Assembly (NCBI RefSeq): GCF_018130695.1
Contig: NZ_JAFCJX010000004.1
Span: forward strand, 62,001-126,000
Length of the DNA stretch: 64,000 bases
Reading direction: 5' to 3'
From: Bradyrhizobium jicamae
GTDB lineage: Bacteria > Pseudomonadota > Alphaproteobacteria > Rhizobiales > Xanthobacteraceae
Made by a program: the position numbers and the translations under genes. Below, one piece after another: positions 33,375 through 42,477 of this stretch (position 1 is its first letter; every line of letters starts with the position of its first letter). The notes below the pieces were generated by a model. The model was not told the DNA's origin. It saw nothing but the letters and a program-made list of their open reading frames with translations, and ran no database searches.

Positions 33375-34859
33375 ATGCAGCAAGCCCAGATCGATCGATT
33401 GAGGTCGGCGGCCGTTCCGCCCCAGCAGCTCTTCATCGGGGGCAGGACGGCGGATGCCGTCGCCGAGGCGCGGCTTGATGTGACGTCGCCGATCGATGGC
33501 CGGTTCCTGACCACGATCGCGGATGGCGACGCCCGCGACATCGATCGTGCCGTGACGTCGGCACGACAGGTCTTCGTTCGCGGCAGCTGGTCGAGGGCAG
33601 CGCCGGCGCATCGCAAGAAGGTGCTGCTGCGCTTCGCCGAACTGATTGAGCAGCATGCGCTCGAGATTGCGGTGCTCGGCGTGCGCGACAATGGCACCGA
33701 GATCGGGATGGCCTACAAGGCCGAGCCGCTCTCGGCCGCCGGCACCATCCGCTACTACGCCGAGGCGATCGACAAGCTCTATGGCGAGATCGCACCGACC
33801 GGGCGCGACGTGCTCGGCCTCGTCCACCGGGAACAACTCGGCGTCATCGGCGTCATCGTGCCCTGGAATTTTCCCTTAATGATCGGCGCCTGGAAGATCG
33901 CGCCGGCGCTGGCGGCCGGCAATTCGGTCGTGGTCAAGCCGCCGGAGATCGCCTCGCTCACGCTGCTGTACGTCGCGCGGCTCGCCAGCGAGGCCGGTTT
34001 ACCCGACGGCGTATTGAACGTGGTCACCGGACGCGGAGCGTCGGCCGGCGAGGCGCTCGCGCTCCATATGGATGTCGACGCGCTGGCGTTCACCGGTTCG
34101 GGCGCGGTTGGGCGACGGCTGCTCGAATCCTCGGCGCGCTCCAACCTGAAGCGCATCCACCTCGAGCTCGGCGGCAAGTCCCCGAACATCGTGTTCGCCG
34201 ATGCTCCCGATCTCAAGCTGGCCGCAAAAGTGTCGGCAAACGGCATCTTCCGCAATTCAGGCCAGGTCTGTGTCGCCGGGTCGCGATTGCTCGTGCAGTC
34301 GTCGATCCATGATGCGTTCGTGGACGAGCTTCTGAACTCGACCGCGGGTCTGAAGGTCGGCGACCCCCTTGATCTGACATCCGATATCGGCGCGATCTCC
34401 AGCAGTGCCCAACTGCGCCGCAACCTCGATGCGGTCGCCTTGGCAGAGAAGCAGGGCGCCCGTCGCCTTGTCGGCGGCGAGCAGGTCCTTGGCCTGAGCG
34501 GCGGGCATTTCATGTCGCCGGCGGTCTTCGCCAACGTCATGCCTGACATGGCGCTCTGGCGCGAGGAGGTGTTTGGCCCCGTTCTCGCGGTGACGCGGTT
34601 CGAGACCGAGGAGGACGCCGTTGCTCTCGCGAACGCCTCTTCCTACGGACTGGCGTCGGCGGTGTGGACCGGCAACCTGTCGCGCGCGCACCGGATGATC
34701 CGCGCCATCGACGCCGGCGTCGTGCACGTCAACACATATGGCGGGGCTGATATCTCCGTACCCCTCGGTGGCTTCAAGCAATCCGGCTTCGGTCGCGACA
34801 AGTCGTTGCATGCGTTCGACGCCTATACCGATCTCAAGACCGCCTGGATTGCACTATGA
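33375..34859 (+). CDS. Aldehyde dehydrogenase, PuuC-like
   Basis: The 494-residue NAD(P)-dependent enzyme has PWNFPLMIGAWKIAPALAAGNSVVVKP for cofactor binding, Glu264 in LELGGKSPN, the catalytic Cys299 in NSGQVCVAGSR and EEVFGPVLAVTRF. It tracks E. coli PuuC (gamma-glutamyl-gamma-aminobutyraldehyde dehydrogenase) along its whole length, including the YYAEAIDKLYGEI and GRDKSLHA blocks. It would oxidise the aldehyde made by an amine oxidase. ATG 33375 is preferred on length; ATG 33342 is equally open, and neither has a clear ribosome site. It overlaps the next gene by four bases. Confidence 0.88.
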   Translation: MQQAQIDRLRSAAVPPQQLFIGGRTADAVAEARLDVTSPIDGRFLTTIADGDARDIDRAVTSARQVFVRGSWSRAAPAHRKKVLLRFAELIEQHALEIAVLGVRDNGTEIGMAYKAEPLSAAGTIRYYAEAIDKLYGEIAPTGRDVLGLVHREQLGVIGVIVPWNFPLMIGAWKIAPALAAGNSVVVKPPEIASLTLLYVARLASEAGLPDGVLNVVTGRGASAGEALALHMDVDALAFTGSGAVGRRLLESSARSNLKRIHLELGGKSPNIVFADAPDLKLAAKVSANGIFRNSGQVCVAGSRLLVQSSIHDAFVDELLNSTAGLKVGDPLDLTSDIGAISSSAQLRRNLDAVALAEKQGARRLVGGEQVLGLSGGHFMSPAVFANVMPDMALWREEVFGPVLAVTRFETEEDAVALANASSYGLASAVWTGNLSRAHRMIRAIDAGVVHVNTYGGADISVPLGGFKQSGFGRDKSLHAFDAYTDLKTAWIAL

Positions 34860-36250
34860 GAACCGTGACCGTCGAACGCAGCGAAATCGTCGATCGCCTG
34901 ATCGACGCCGAGCAGGAACGCTTCCGGAAGACCCATCCGCAGTCTGCCGCCGCCTGGCAGGAAGGCCAGCGGCATTTTCTCTATGGCGGCCCCTCGCACT
35001 GGATGCGGCGCTGGGCGGGCGGCTTTCCCGTTTATGTCGACGAGGCCCGTGGTGCGCATATCTGCGACATCGATGGCAACGACTATATCGACTTCTGCCT
35101 CGGCGATACCGGCGGCATGTGCGGCCACGCGCCCGACGCCGTCACCGAGGCCGCGCTGCGCCAGCTCAAGCGCGGCGCAACGATGATGCTGCCGACCGAA
35201 GACAGTCTGTGGGTTGGTGCTGAGCTGTCGCGCCGGTTCGGGCCACGGCAATGGACGCTGACGACCTCGGCCACGGATGCCAACCGCGCTGCGATCCGGA
35301 TCGCGCGGATGATCACTGGCCGTCCCAAGGTCCTGGTGTTTTCGGGCTGCTATCATGGCGGCGTCGAGGAGGCGCATGTCGAGATCCGCCACGGCCGGGT
35401 CGGCTTGCGCAACATGATCCATCCCAACGGGATCGATCATGCCGCCGTGACGCGCGTCGTCGAGTTCAATGACGTCGCGGCGCTCGAGGCGGCGCTGGCG
35501 CACGGCGACGTCGCGTGCGTGCTGGCCGAGCCGCTGATGACCAATTTCGGCATGATCCCGGTCGCTGCAGGCTTTCACCGCGCGCTTCGCGAGCTGACCA
35601 GGCGGGCCGGTGCGTTGCTGGTGATCGATGAGACCCACACCTTGTCCTGCGGGCCCAAGGGCTACACCGGTCTGCATCGGCTGCAGCCCGACATCTTCGT
35701 CGCGGGCAAGGCGATTGCCGGCGGCATACCGGCTGGGGTGTTCGGGCTTGACCAGGAGACGGCCGAGCGGCTCTGGGCCATCGTGCCCCATGTGAATCCG
35801 CGCGAGCGTCAGTCCGCGCATCTCGGCTTCGGCGGCACGCTTGCCGGCAATGCGCTGACGGTCGCGACCATGCGCGCGGTGCTGGAGAAGGTGCTGACCG
35901 ACGAGAATTATGGCCGGATGATCGCGACCGCAACGCGGCTTGCCGAGGCGGCCCGCGGCCTGATCGAGGCCAATCATTTGCCCTGGCATGTCACCCAGAT
36001 CGGCGCGCGCGCAGAGATCATGTTCATGCCGAACCAGCCGCGACACGGCGCCGATGTCATCGCCGGCCGGCAAGCGGACCTCGAGACATTGCTGCACGCG
36101 TTCTACATGAACGAAGGGATCCTGGTGACGCCGTTCCATACCATGCTGCTGATGTGTCCGGCGACATCGGGTGCCGATATCGACCGGCACACGGTCGCCT
36201 TCGGCGGCTTCATCGACCTCCTGCGCCAAGCGGGAATGATCCGATCATGA
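34856..36250 (+). CDS. Class III aminotransferase (glutamate-1-semialdehyde aminomutase-like)
   Basis: The 464-residue PLP protein has VYVDEARGAHICDIDGNDYIDF, GMCGHAPDAVTEA, TTSATDANRAAIRIAR, Asp258 in VIDETHT and the PLP lysine Lys285 in VAGKAIAGG, the HemL-like pattern. It lacks the usual tRNA-pathway context, so it is a catabolic or specialised transaminase and not a heme enzyme. It is translationally coupled to the aldehyde dehydrogenase (ATGA) and to the SDR that follows. Confidence 0.85.
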   Translation: MRTVTVERSEIVDRLIDAEQERFRKTHPQSAAAWQEGQRHFLYGGPSHWMRRWAGGFPVYVDEARGAHICDIDGNDYIDFCLGDTGGMCGHAPDAVTEAALRQLKRGATMMLPTEDSLWVGAELSRRFGPRQWTLTTSATDANRAAIRIARMITGRPKVLVFSGCYHGGVEEAHVEIRHGRVGLRNMIHPNGIDHAAVTRVVEFNDVAALEAALAHGDVACVLAEPLMTNFGMIPVAAGFHRALRELTRRAGALLVIDETHTLSCGPKGYTGLHRLQPDIFVAGKAIAGGIPAGVFGLDQETAERLWAIVPHVNPRERQSAHLGFGGTLAGNALTVATMRAVLEKVLTDENYGRMIATATRLAEAARGLIEANHLPWHVTQIGARAEIMFMPNQPRHGADVIAGRQADLETLLHAFYMNEGILVTPFHTMLLMCPATSGADIDRHTVAFGGFIDLLRQAGMIRS

Positions 36251-37044
36251 CACGTCCCTTCGATCTCTCCGGTCGCGCCGCCATTGTGACAGGCGGGGGC
36301 AGGGGAATTGGTGCAGCCATCGTCATGCGCCTTGCGCAAGCCGGCGCCGCCGTTGTGATCGCCAACCGCTCGCGGGATGTCGCCGAAGCCCTGGCGCGGG
36401 ACCTGGCGGCGGCCGGCTCGACGGTGCACTGCGTCCCGTTCGATGCGTTGGATCGGGAAAGCCTGCGCATCATGATCGATCGCGTTGCCGGTCAATTTGG
36501 TCGGCTCGACATTGTCGTCCACAATGCCGGCGGCTGCCCTTGGTCGACGCTCGAAGAACTCGACGAGGCCAGGCTTGAGGAAGCACTGGCTTTGAATCTC
36601 AATGCGGGCTTCTGGCTCGCGCAAGCCGCCATCCCGCATATGCGCGCCAACCGCTTCGGCCGCATTCTGGTGACATCGTCGATATCCGCGCGGTTCGCAA
36701 TGGGTGGGGGTGCGCATTACTCGGCCGCCAAGGCCGGCGTCAACGCGTTCATCCGGGGCGCGGCGTTCGAGCTGGCGCGGGACGGCATCACCGTCAACGG
36801 CGTCGAGGCCGGGTTCATCGCCAAGCCGGGCCGCGGTACGATGAGCGCGCCCGAGACGCGGCCGAAGCTCGAACGTTTCATTCCGATCGGACGGATGGGT
36901 AGCGCCGACGATGTCGGTTACGCCATGCTTTATCTTGCCTCGGCCGAAGCCAAATATGTGACTGGACAGACCATCGTGGTCGATGGCGGCGCGACGCTGC
37001 CCGAGACTGGATTTGCCATCGAACGACATTGGGGCCCCGGATGA
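36247..37044 (+). CDS. SDR-family oxidoreductase
   Basis: The 265-residue Rossmann protein has the cofactor loop TGGGRGIG near residue 16, NAGG, the catalytic segment SSISARFAMGGGAHYSAAKAG, and the C-terminal YVTGQTIVVDGG. It is a classical NAD(P)-dependent dehydrogenase or reductase of a hydroxy/keto substrate. Overlaps of four bases on both sides put it in the middle of a coupled four-gene operon with an aldehyde dehydrogenase and an aminotransferase. Confidence 0.87.
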   Translation: MTRPFDLSGRAAIVTGGGRGIGAAIVMRLAQAGAAVVIANRSRDVAEALARDLAAAGSTVHCVPFDALDRESLRIMIDRVAGQFGRLDIVVHNAGGCPWSTLEELDEARLEEALALNLNAGFWLAQAAIPHMRANRFGRILVTSSISARFAMGGGAHYSAAKAGVNAFIRGAAFELARDGITVNGVEAGFIAKPGRGTMSAPETRPKLERFIPIGRMGSADDVGYAMLYLASAEAKYVTGQTIVVDGGATLPETGFAIERHWGPG

Positions 37045-37814
37045 CGGCACGCCTCGCGGGACGGACGGCACTGGTCACGGGCGCGGCGACCGGCATCGGC
37101 CGGGCAACCGCGTTGCTGTTCGCGCAAGACGGTGCACGCGTCCTATTGTTCGGCCTCGGTGGCGCTGAGCTCGACACGGCTGCCGCCGAGAGCGGCGGGC
37201 AGGCGGTCCACGGCGACGTCACAGCCAATGCTGATGTCGCGCGGGCCATCGCAAGTTGTGGCGAGCGGCTCGATATCGTCGTCAATGCGGCAGGCCACAT
37301 TATTCCGGATCAGCCGATCGCGGTCACCGATGACGTCTGGGCCAGGACGCTCGACGTCAATTTGACCGGGACGATGCGCGTATGCCGCGCTGCCTTGCCA
37401 CTTTTGAAGGGACGGGGTGGCGCGATCGTGAACATCGCCTCCGTCGCAGCCTTCAATGCGAGTCCGGACAGCACGAGCTACGCGGCGAGCAAGGCCGCGG
37501 TCGTCGCCTACACGCGCTCACTGGCCTACGCGCATGGCGCCGACGGCATCCGCGCCAATGCGATCGCCCCTGGCTGGGTGTGGACACCGATGAGCGCGAG
37601 CGAAATGCAGTTGTTGGCTGAGCGGAACGGCACAAGCGCGGAGAGCGAGTTTCGATCGACCACGCAGCGCATTGCATTGGGGCGGATGGCCGAACCAGCG
37701 GAAATCGCCGCCTGCTGCCTGTTCCTCGCTTCCGATGAGGCCTCTTTTGTCACCGGAGCAGTGTTGGTCGCTGACGGAGGTGGGCGCTCTCCGACCCAGA
37801 ATCGTGCGGTTTGA
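37041..37814 (+). CDS. SDR-family oxidoreductase
   Basis: The 257-residue protein has TGAATGIG, NAAG, the active-site run ASVAAFNASPDSTSYAASKAA, and FVTGAVLVADGG. ATG 37041 overlaps the stop of the preceding SDR gene; a TTG 12 bases upstream lies inside that gene. It is distinct from its neighbour in the substrate loop (GWVWTPMSASEMQ), so the pair may act on successive intermediates. It is the last gene of the operon, converging on a LysR gene. Confidence 0.87.
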   Translation: MTARLAGRTALVTGAATGIGRATALLFAQDGARVLLFGLGGAELDTAAAESGGQAVHGDVTANADVARAIASCGERLDIVVNAAGHIIPDQPIAVTDDVWARTLDVNLTGTMRVCRAALPLLKGRGGAIVNIASVAAFNASPDSTSYAASKAAVVAYTRSLAYAHGADGIRANAIAPGWVWTPMSASEMQLLAERNGTSAESEFRSTTQRIALGRMAEPAEIAACCLFLASDEASFVTGAVLVADGGGRSPTQNRAV

Positions 37815-37883
37815 CGGATGCCGTCGAGGGCTCTGGATCTGCCACGGCGACGGAGGCTGCCGGGCTCTAGGTCGTCGCGACAC

Positions 37884-38774
37884 TCAAACTACGGAGCCTT
37901 GCCGCCGAGCTGTGACACGATCCAATCCGCATAAGGCGCGCACCGCGGATCGTTGCCGGCTGGCGCGCGGATAGACGAGGCGGTGACCGATGTAACTGAT
38001 GTCAGTTGCTCGTCCTGCCAGGGGCGCGACCAATCGTCTTGAGGCCAATTCACGTTCGGCCAGAAGGGTGGATTCCAGCGCCACACCCAATCCCTCCGCC
38101 GCCGTCGCAATTGCGAGAAAGCTGCGGTCGAACCTCATGCCGTGAAGCGCCGGCGCTTCCAATCCGTTGGCGGCGAACCATTGATGCCATTGAACTTGCT
38201 TCACGTCGGAACGAATGAGCGTCTGATCGAAGAGATCGGACGGCTTCCTGATCGATTTCGCAAGCGCGGGTGAGCAGAGTGGGGTGACCGTCTCCTCCTT
38301 GAGCGGGATGACCTCGACGCCCTCTGCGCGCGGCTGACCATAGACGATATCGATATCGAAATCATCGTTGCTGAAGCGTGCATAGTCGGTGCTTGCGGCG
38401 AGGCGAACCTCCAGTTTCGGATAAGCGGTCAGGAACTGCGCAAGCCGCGGGGCAAGCCATTGTGCAGCGAAGCTCGGCGCTGAATGGACTCGCACCAATT
38501 GCGGTCCGCGCGCGGCGACTTCCTCGAGACCCCGGCGGAGCTGATCGAAGGCAACTCCGGTATGGCGCATCAGGTTCTCGCCAGCCGGCGTCAGCCGCAC
38601 GGCCCGCGCGCTGCGCTGGAACAGGACGGTGCGAAGCGTGCCTTCGAGCTTGCGGATCGCATGACTGACAGCGCTGGGGGTCAGGTGAAGCTCATTCGCC
38701 GCATCCCGAAACGATCCGGTGCGCGCGGCAGCCTCAAATACGCGAGTTGACGATATCGGGATGTTCGACAGCAT
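37884..38774 (-). CDS. LysR-family regulator (GcvA-like)
   Basis: The 296-residue protein has the LysR helix-turn-helix at residues 7-66 (STRVFEAAARTGSFRDAANELHLTPSAVSHAIRKLE, RSARAVRLTPAG). A GcvA-type effector domain follows, with SAPSFAAQWLAPRLAQF and DFDIDIVYGQP. It is divergent across 111 bases from the SDR-transketolase operon and probably regulates it. The gap contains GAGAGGCTCTC at 38823-38833, a short palindrome that could be part of its site. Confidence 0.88.
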   Translation of the reverse strand: MLSNIPISSTRVFEAAARTGSFRDAANELHLTPSAVSHAIRKLEGTLRTVLFQRSARAVRLTPAGENLMRHTGVAFDQLRRGLEEVAARGPQLVRVHSAPSFAAQWLAPRLAQFLTAYPKLEVRLAASTDYARFSNDDFDIDIVYGQPRAEGVEVIPLKEETVTPLCSPALAKSIRKPSDLFDQTLIRSDVKQVQWHQWFAANGLEAPALHGMRFDRSFLAIATAAEGLGVALESTLLAERELASRRLVAPLAGRATDISYIGHRLVYPRASRQRSAVRALCGLDRVTARRQGSVV

Positions 38775-38885
38775 CCCACAAGTGAACCAAATTCATCGAT
38801 CCGTGACAACTGCGCGTTTGTCGAGAGGCTCTCCGCAGGTCATTTTCAGTCGCAGCCAAGAAGAAATCATCGAAGGGAGGCGTGA

Positions 38886-39635
38886 ATGCTGCTCAGCGAT
38901 AAGACCGCGATTATCTCGGGCGCGGCCTCGCCGCGGGGCATAGGGCTTGCCACGGCCCGGCGCTTCGCCGCCGAGGGTGCGCGGGTCGCCATTCTGGATA
39001 TCGAGGCGGGAGCAGCGGCCGATGCCGCTGCGACGCTCGGGCCGACCCATATCGGGCTGGGGTGCAACGTCGCCGACAAAGCCTCCTGCGAGAAGGCCGT
39101 CGGCAGCGTGATCGATGCCTTCGGCGCCGTCGACGTGCTAGTCAATAATGCTGGCATCACCCAGCCAGTCAAATTCCTCGACATTTCGTCAGTCGATTGG
39201 GATCGCATCCAGGACGTCAACCTCAAGGGCATCCTGTTCCTGTCGCAGGCGGTGATTCCGCATATGCGCGCCCGGAAGTCCGGGTCGATCGCATGCATGT
39301 CATCGGTTTCGGCGCAGCGCGGCGGCGGCATTTTTGGCGGTCCGCATTATTCCGCGGCAAAGGCTGGCGTCCTCGGCCTCGCCAAGGCGATGGCCCGCGA
39401 GTTCGGCCCCGACGGTATACGCGTGAACTGCGTTACGCCCGGCCTGATCGGCACCGATATCACGGCGGGCAAGCTGACCGACGAGATGAGGGCCAAGATT
39501 CTGGAAGGAATTCCGCTCGGTCGCCTGGGTGATGCCAGCGATGTCGCCGGCATCTACACGTTCCTTGCGTCCGATCTGTCCGCCTACGTCACAGGGGCAG
39601 TGATCGACGTGAATGGCGGCATGCTGATCCACTGA
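38886..39635 (+). CDS. SDR-family oxidoreductase (sugar/polyol dehydrogenase-like)
   Basis: The 249-residue protein has SGAASPRGIG for cofactor binding, NNAGITQ, the catalytic SSVSAQRGGGIFGGPHYSAAKAG and YVTGAVIDVNGGMLIH. The last two blocks resemble sugar and sugar-alcohol dehydrogenases. AAGGGAGG six bases before the ATG is a strong ribosome site. It starts an operon with the two transketolase subunits 16 bases downstream. Confidence 0.88.
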   Translation: MLLSDKTAIISGAASPRGIGLATARRFAAEGARVAILDIEAGAAADAAATLGPTHIGLGCNVADKASCEKAVGSVIDAFGAVDVLVNNAGITQPVKFLDISSVDWDRIQDVNLKGILFLSQAVIPHMRARKSGSIACMSSVSAQRGGGIFGGPHYSAAKAGVLGLAKAMAREFGPDGIRVNCVTPGLIGTDITAGKLTDEMRAKILEGIPLGRLGDASDVAGIYTFLASDLSAYVTGAVIDVNGGMLIH

Positions 39636-39651
39636 GCGGAGACGGACAGCA

Positions 39652-40500
39652 ATGGAGACCACAACTAAACCGCTTGCCAACGCTCCCACTCTTGCCGAGC
39701 GCGCCCACAACGTCCGCCGCAACGCGCTGCGAATGGGGGAAGTGCAGGGACAAGGTTATATCGCGCAGGCGCTCGATATCGCCGACGTCCTTGCGGTGGC
39801 CTATTTCCACGCCATGCGTTACCGGCCGGAAGATCCCGCCTGGGAAGAGCGTGACCGCTTTCTGCTGTCGAACGGGCACTATGCAATCGCGCTCTATGCG
39901 GCGCTGATTGAAGCCGGGATCGTCCCGGAGCAGGAACTCGGGAGCTATGGCAGCGACGATAGCCGCCTGCCGATGTCCGGAATGGCGTCCTACACGCCGG
40001 GAATGGAAATGTCCGGCGGCTCGCTCGGCTTGGGGCTCAGCATTGCTGTCGGCATGAGTCTGGGGTTGAAGCGAAAGAAATCGACAGCTCGGGTGTACAC
40101 ACTGTTTTCGGACGGAGAACTCGACGAAGGCTCGGTCTGGGAAGCCATCCAATCCGCGGGACATTACAAGCTCGACAATCTGATCGGCATCGTCGACGTC
40201 AACAATCAGCAGGCGGATGGTCCGTCGACGCAGGTCATGGCTTTCGAGCCGTTGGTGGACAAGCTGCAAGCGTTTGGCTGGTTCGTGCAGCGGGTTGATG
40301 GCAATGCTCTCGATACGGTGGTCGCGGCGTTCGATGCGGCGAAATCACATCCTGAACCGAAGCCACGGATGATCGTCGCCGATACGCTGATGGGCAAGGG
40401 CGTTCCGTTCCTGGAGCAACGCGAGAAGAACCACTTCATTCGCGTCGAGGCCGATGAATGGCAGCTCGCGCTGGCCGCGCTGGAGGCTGGGAAGCAATGA
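39652..40500 (+). CDS. Transketolase, N-terminal (TPP-pyrophosphate) subunit
   Basis: The 282-residue protein is the first half of a split transketolase. It has FLLSNGHYAIALYAALIEAG, GSLGLGLSIAVGMSLG and the TPP motif SDGELDEG...VDVNNQQ (SDG in place of the common GDG). Such two-gene transketolases are seen in sugar pathways such as apulose 4-phosphate and sulfosugar degradation. It needs the partner encoded immediately downstream, with which it overlaps by four bases. Confidence 0.88.
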   Translation: METTTKPLANAPTLAERAHNVRRNALRMGEVQGQGYIAQALDIADVLAVAYFHAMRYRPEDPAWEERDRFLLSNGHYAIALYAALIEAGIVPEQELGSYGSDDSRLPMSGMASYTPGMEMSGGSLGLGLSIAVGMSLGLKRKKSTARVYTLFSDGELDEGSVWEAIQSAGHYKLDNLIGIVDVNNQQADGPSTQVMAFEPLVDKLQAFGWFVQRVDGNALDTVVAAFDAAKSHPEPKPRMIVADTLMGKGVPFLEQREKNHFIRVEADEWQLALAALEAGKQ

Positions 40501-41510
40501 TGAAGTCCGTCAGAACAGCTCCGCAGCGGGGCAAGCCGCGCCTGACCACCTCGGCGATGATCGCCTCAATCGCGTCGGAGGGACAGAGGACAAAGCCGGC
40601 GCCTTTCGGTCACGCTCTTGTTGAACTGGCGCGTAACCGCACCGACGTGGTCGGAATGACGGCCGATCTCGGCAAGTACACTGACCTTCATCTCTTCGCC
40701 AAAGAGTTTCCGGATCGCTATTACCAGATGGGCATGGCCGAACAGCTCTTGTTCGGTGCCGCGTCGGGGCTGGCGGCCGAGGGCTTCATGCCGTTCGCCA
40801 CGACCTATGCGGTGTTTGCATCGCGCCGCGCGTACGACTTCATCCACCAGACGATTGCCGAGGAAGACCGTAACGTCAAAATTGCCTGTGCGCTGCCAGG
40901 CCTGACTTCGGGCTACGGCCCAAGCCATCAGGCGGCCGAGGATCTGGCACTGTTTCGCGCCATGCCGAACATGACGGTGATCGACCCCTGCGATGCGCTC
41001 GAGATCGAACAGCTTGTGCCGGCCATCGCCGTTCACAAGGGGCCGGTCTACGCGCGGCTGCTCCGTGGTCAGGTCCCCTTGGTCCTCGATGAGTACGGCT
41101 ACAAATTCGAGCTCGGCGAGGCGAAGATGATCCGGGACGGCAAGGATGTGCTGATCATCTCATCGGGCCTCATGACGATGCGCGCGCTCGAAGCAGCTCA
41201 GACGCTTGCCGGCGACCATGTCGATGCAGCCGTGCTTCATGTCCCGACGATCAAGCCGCTGGATACCGAGACGATCCTGCGCGAGGCAGGCAAGGGCGGT
41301 CGTCTCGTCGTCGTGGCGGAGAACCACACGATCATTGGCGGCCTCGGCGAGGCGGTTGCCGCGCTCCTGATGCGCGCCGGCATACATCCGACCTTCCGGC
41401 AGATCGCGCTGCCGGACGAATTCCTCGACGCCGGTGCGCTTCCGACGCTGCACGATCGCTACGGCATTTCGACCTCGGAGGTCGCAAGGCAGATCAAGCA
41501 ATGGCTCTAG
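40497..41510 (+). CDS. Transketolase, C-terminal subunit
   Basis: The 337-residue protein has the pyrimidine-binding domain (MTADLGKYTDLHLF, YYQMGMAEQLLFGAASGLA with the catalytic glutamate, TYAVFASRRAYDFI) and the C-terminal domain (VLIISSGLMTMRALEAAQ, VVVAENHTIIGGLGEAV). Tandem ATGs at 40497 and 40500 are possible; the first overlaps the previous stop and GGAGG lies upstream. With the N-terminal subunit it transfers a two-carbon ketol unit between sugar phosphates. It ends 24 bases from the converging lactonase gene. Confidence 0.88.
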   Translation: MMKSVRTAPQRGKPRLTTSAMIASIASEGQRTKPAPFGHALVELARNRTDVVGMTADLGKYTDLHLFAKEFPDRYYQMGMAEQLLFGAASGLAAEGFMPFATTYAVFASRRAYDFIHQTIAEEDRNVKIACALPGLTSGYGPSHQAAEDLALFRAMPNMTVIDPCDALEIEQLVPAIAVHKGPVYARLLRGQVPLVLDEYGYKFELGEAKMIRDGKDVLIISSGLMTMRALEAAQTLAGDHVDAAVLHVPTIKPLDTETILREAGKGGRLVVVAENHTIIGGLGEAVAALLMRAGIHPTFRQIALPDEFLDAGALPTLHDRYGISTSEVARQIKQWL

Positions 41511-41534
41511 CGCTCCGGCTGCCACAATCGCCTA

Positions 41535-42425
41535 TCATGAAAATCGCGGCAGATGCAGTGGCAGGCCCGCGCAGGGCAAGTCGAGTTCTTCGACCTGCCC
41601 TTTGCCGACCTCCGTGACACGCAACCTCTTGCCCTCGAGAGCAAACGCGCAGTTCGTGGGCTGAGGACCATCGAGCATCAGGCGGTCCGCCACGGCACCC
41701 TCGCGATCCAGCACGGTGACATTCTTCTGATTGTAGACGGTGCAGTACAGCCGGCCATCAGTCCCGAATGCCATCCCGTCCGGACCCTTGAAATCCGGAT
41801 TGGAATCCGGCTGCAGGACGTTACCGAAAACGACGCGCTTCGGAGCAGTTTCGCCGAACACATCGTAGCGATAGATCTCGCCGGTAAAGGACGCATTGGC
41901 ATAAAGCTGGTTGTCGGGGCCGAAGGCGATACCGTTGGTGAAGCGGATTCTGCGATCGAGCACGCGCCGCACCTTCATTGCCACCGGGTCGATCTCGTAG
42001 ACCCGACCGTCCCAATCAAGGTCCATGTAGCCGTCAACGAATTCCTGGCCGCTGATGAAATCCGTCGCCGCGAGGCCGGAGTCGGTCATGTAAAGCAGGC
42101 CGTTCGGACCAAAGCAGAGATCGTTGGGAAACAGGAAACGAACCGCGCCGTCGCCGTCCATGCGGCGAACTTCGTTTCCTTGCGCATCGATACAGATCAG
42201 CGCCTGAACGCCGGCCTCGGCGATCCAGATCCGGCCTTGGCCGTCGGTCGTCAGGCCATTGGGCCGGCCGGCCGTTTTCTTGATCATCTTTCGATTGCCT
42301 TGCGGATCGAGGTGGGTGACGCAGAGGGTCGCAGCCGACATTTCGGTCACATACATCGATCCGTCGGGTAAGCAGACAGGACCTTCCGGGGCTCCAATTT
42401 CAGTGGCGAAAAGTCTCGATGTCAT
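41535..42425 (-). CDS. SMP-30/gluconolactonase family lactonase
   Basis: The 296-residue six-bladed beta-propeller has the metal-site residues in place: Glu14 in GAPEGPV, the RPNGL and FTNGIAFGPDN asparagines, and aspartate in GPDGMAFGTDG. It should open an aldono-lactone made by a sugar dehydrogenase. AAGGGAG five bases before ATG 42425 fixes the start. It lies 52 bases after the MalK-type ATPase gene on the same strand and is probably the last gene of the importer operon. Confidence 0.87.
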   Translation of the reverse strand: MTSRLFATEIGAPEGPVCLPDGSMYVTEMSAATLCVTHLDPQGNRKMIKKTAGRPNGLTTDGQGRIWIAEAGVQALICIDAQGNEVRRMDGDGAVRFLFPNDLCFGPNGLLYMTDSGLAATDFISGQEFVDGYMDLDWDGRVYEIDPVAMKVRRVLDRRIRFTNGIAFGPDNQLYANASFTGEIYRYDVFGETAPKRVVFGNVLQPDSNPDFKGPDGMAFGTDGRLYCTVYNQKNVTVLDREGAVADRLMLDGPQPTNCAFALEGKRLRVTEVGKGQVEELDLPCAGLPLHLPRFS

Positions 42426-42477
42426 TTTCACTCCCTTTCATTCTTCAGTCTCGAATGACCTGCGCACCGCGCAGCGA

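Noticed and set aside
34856..36250. Glutamate-1-semialdehyde aminomutase for heme synthesis (hemL)
   Set aside because: The gene is translationally coupled to an aldehyde dehydrogenase and SDRs in a catabolic operon, so a biosynthetic role is unlikely.
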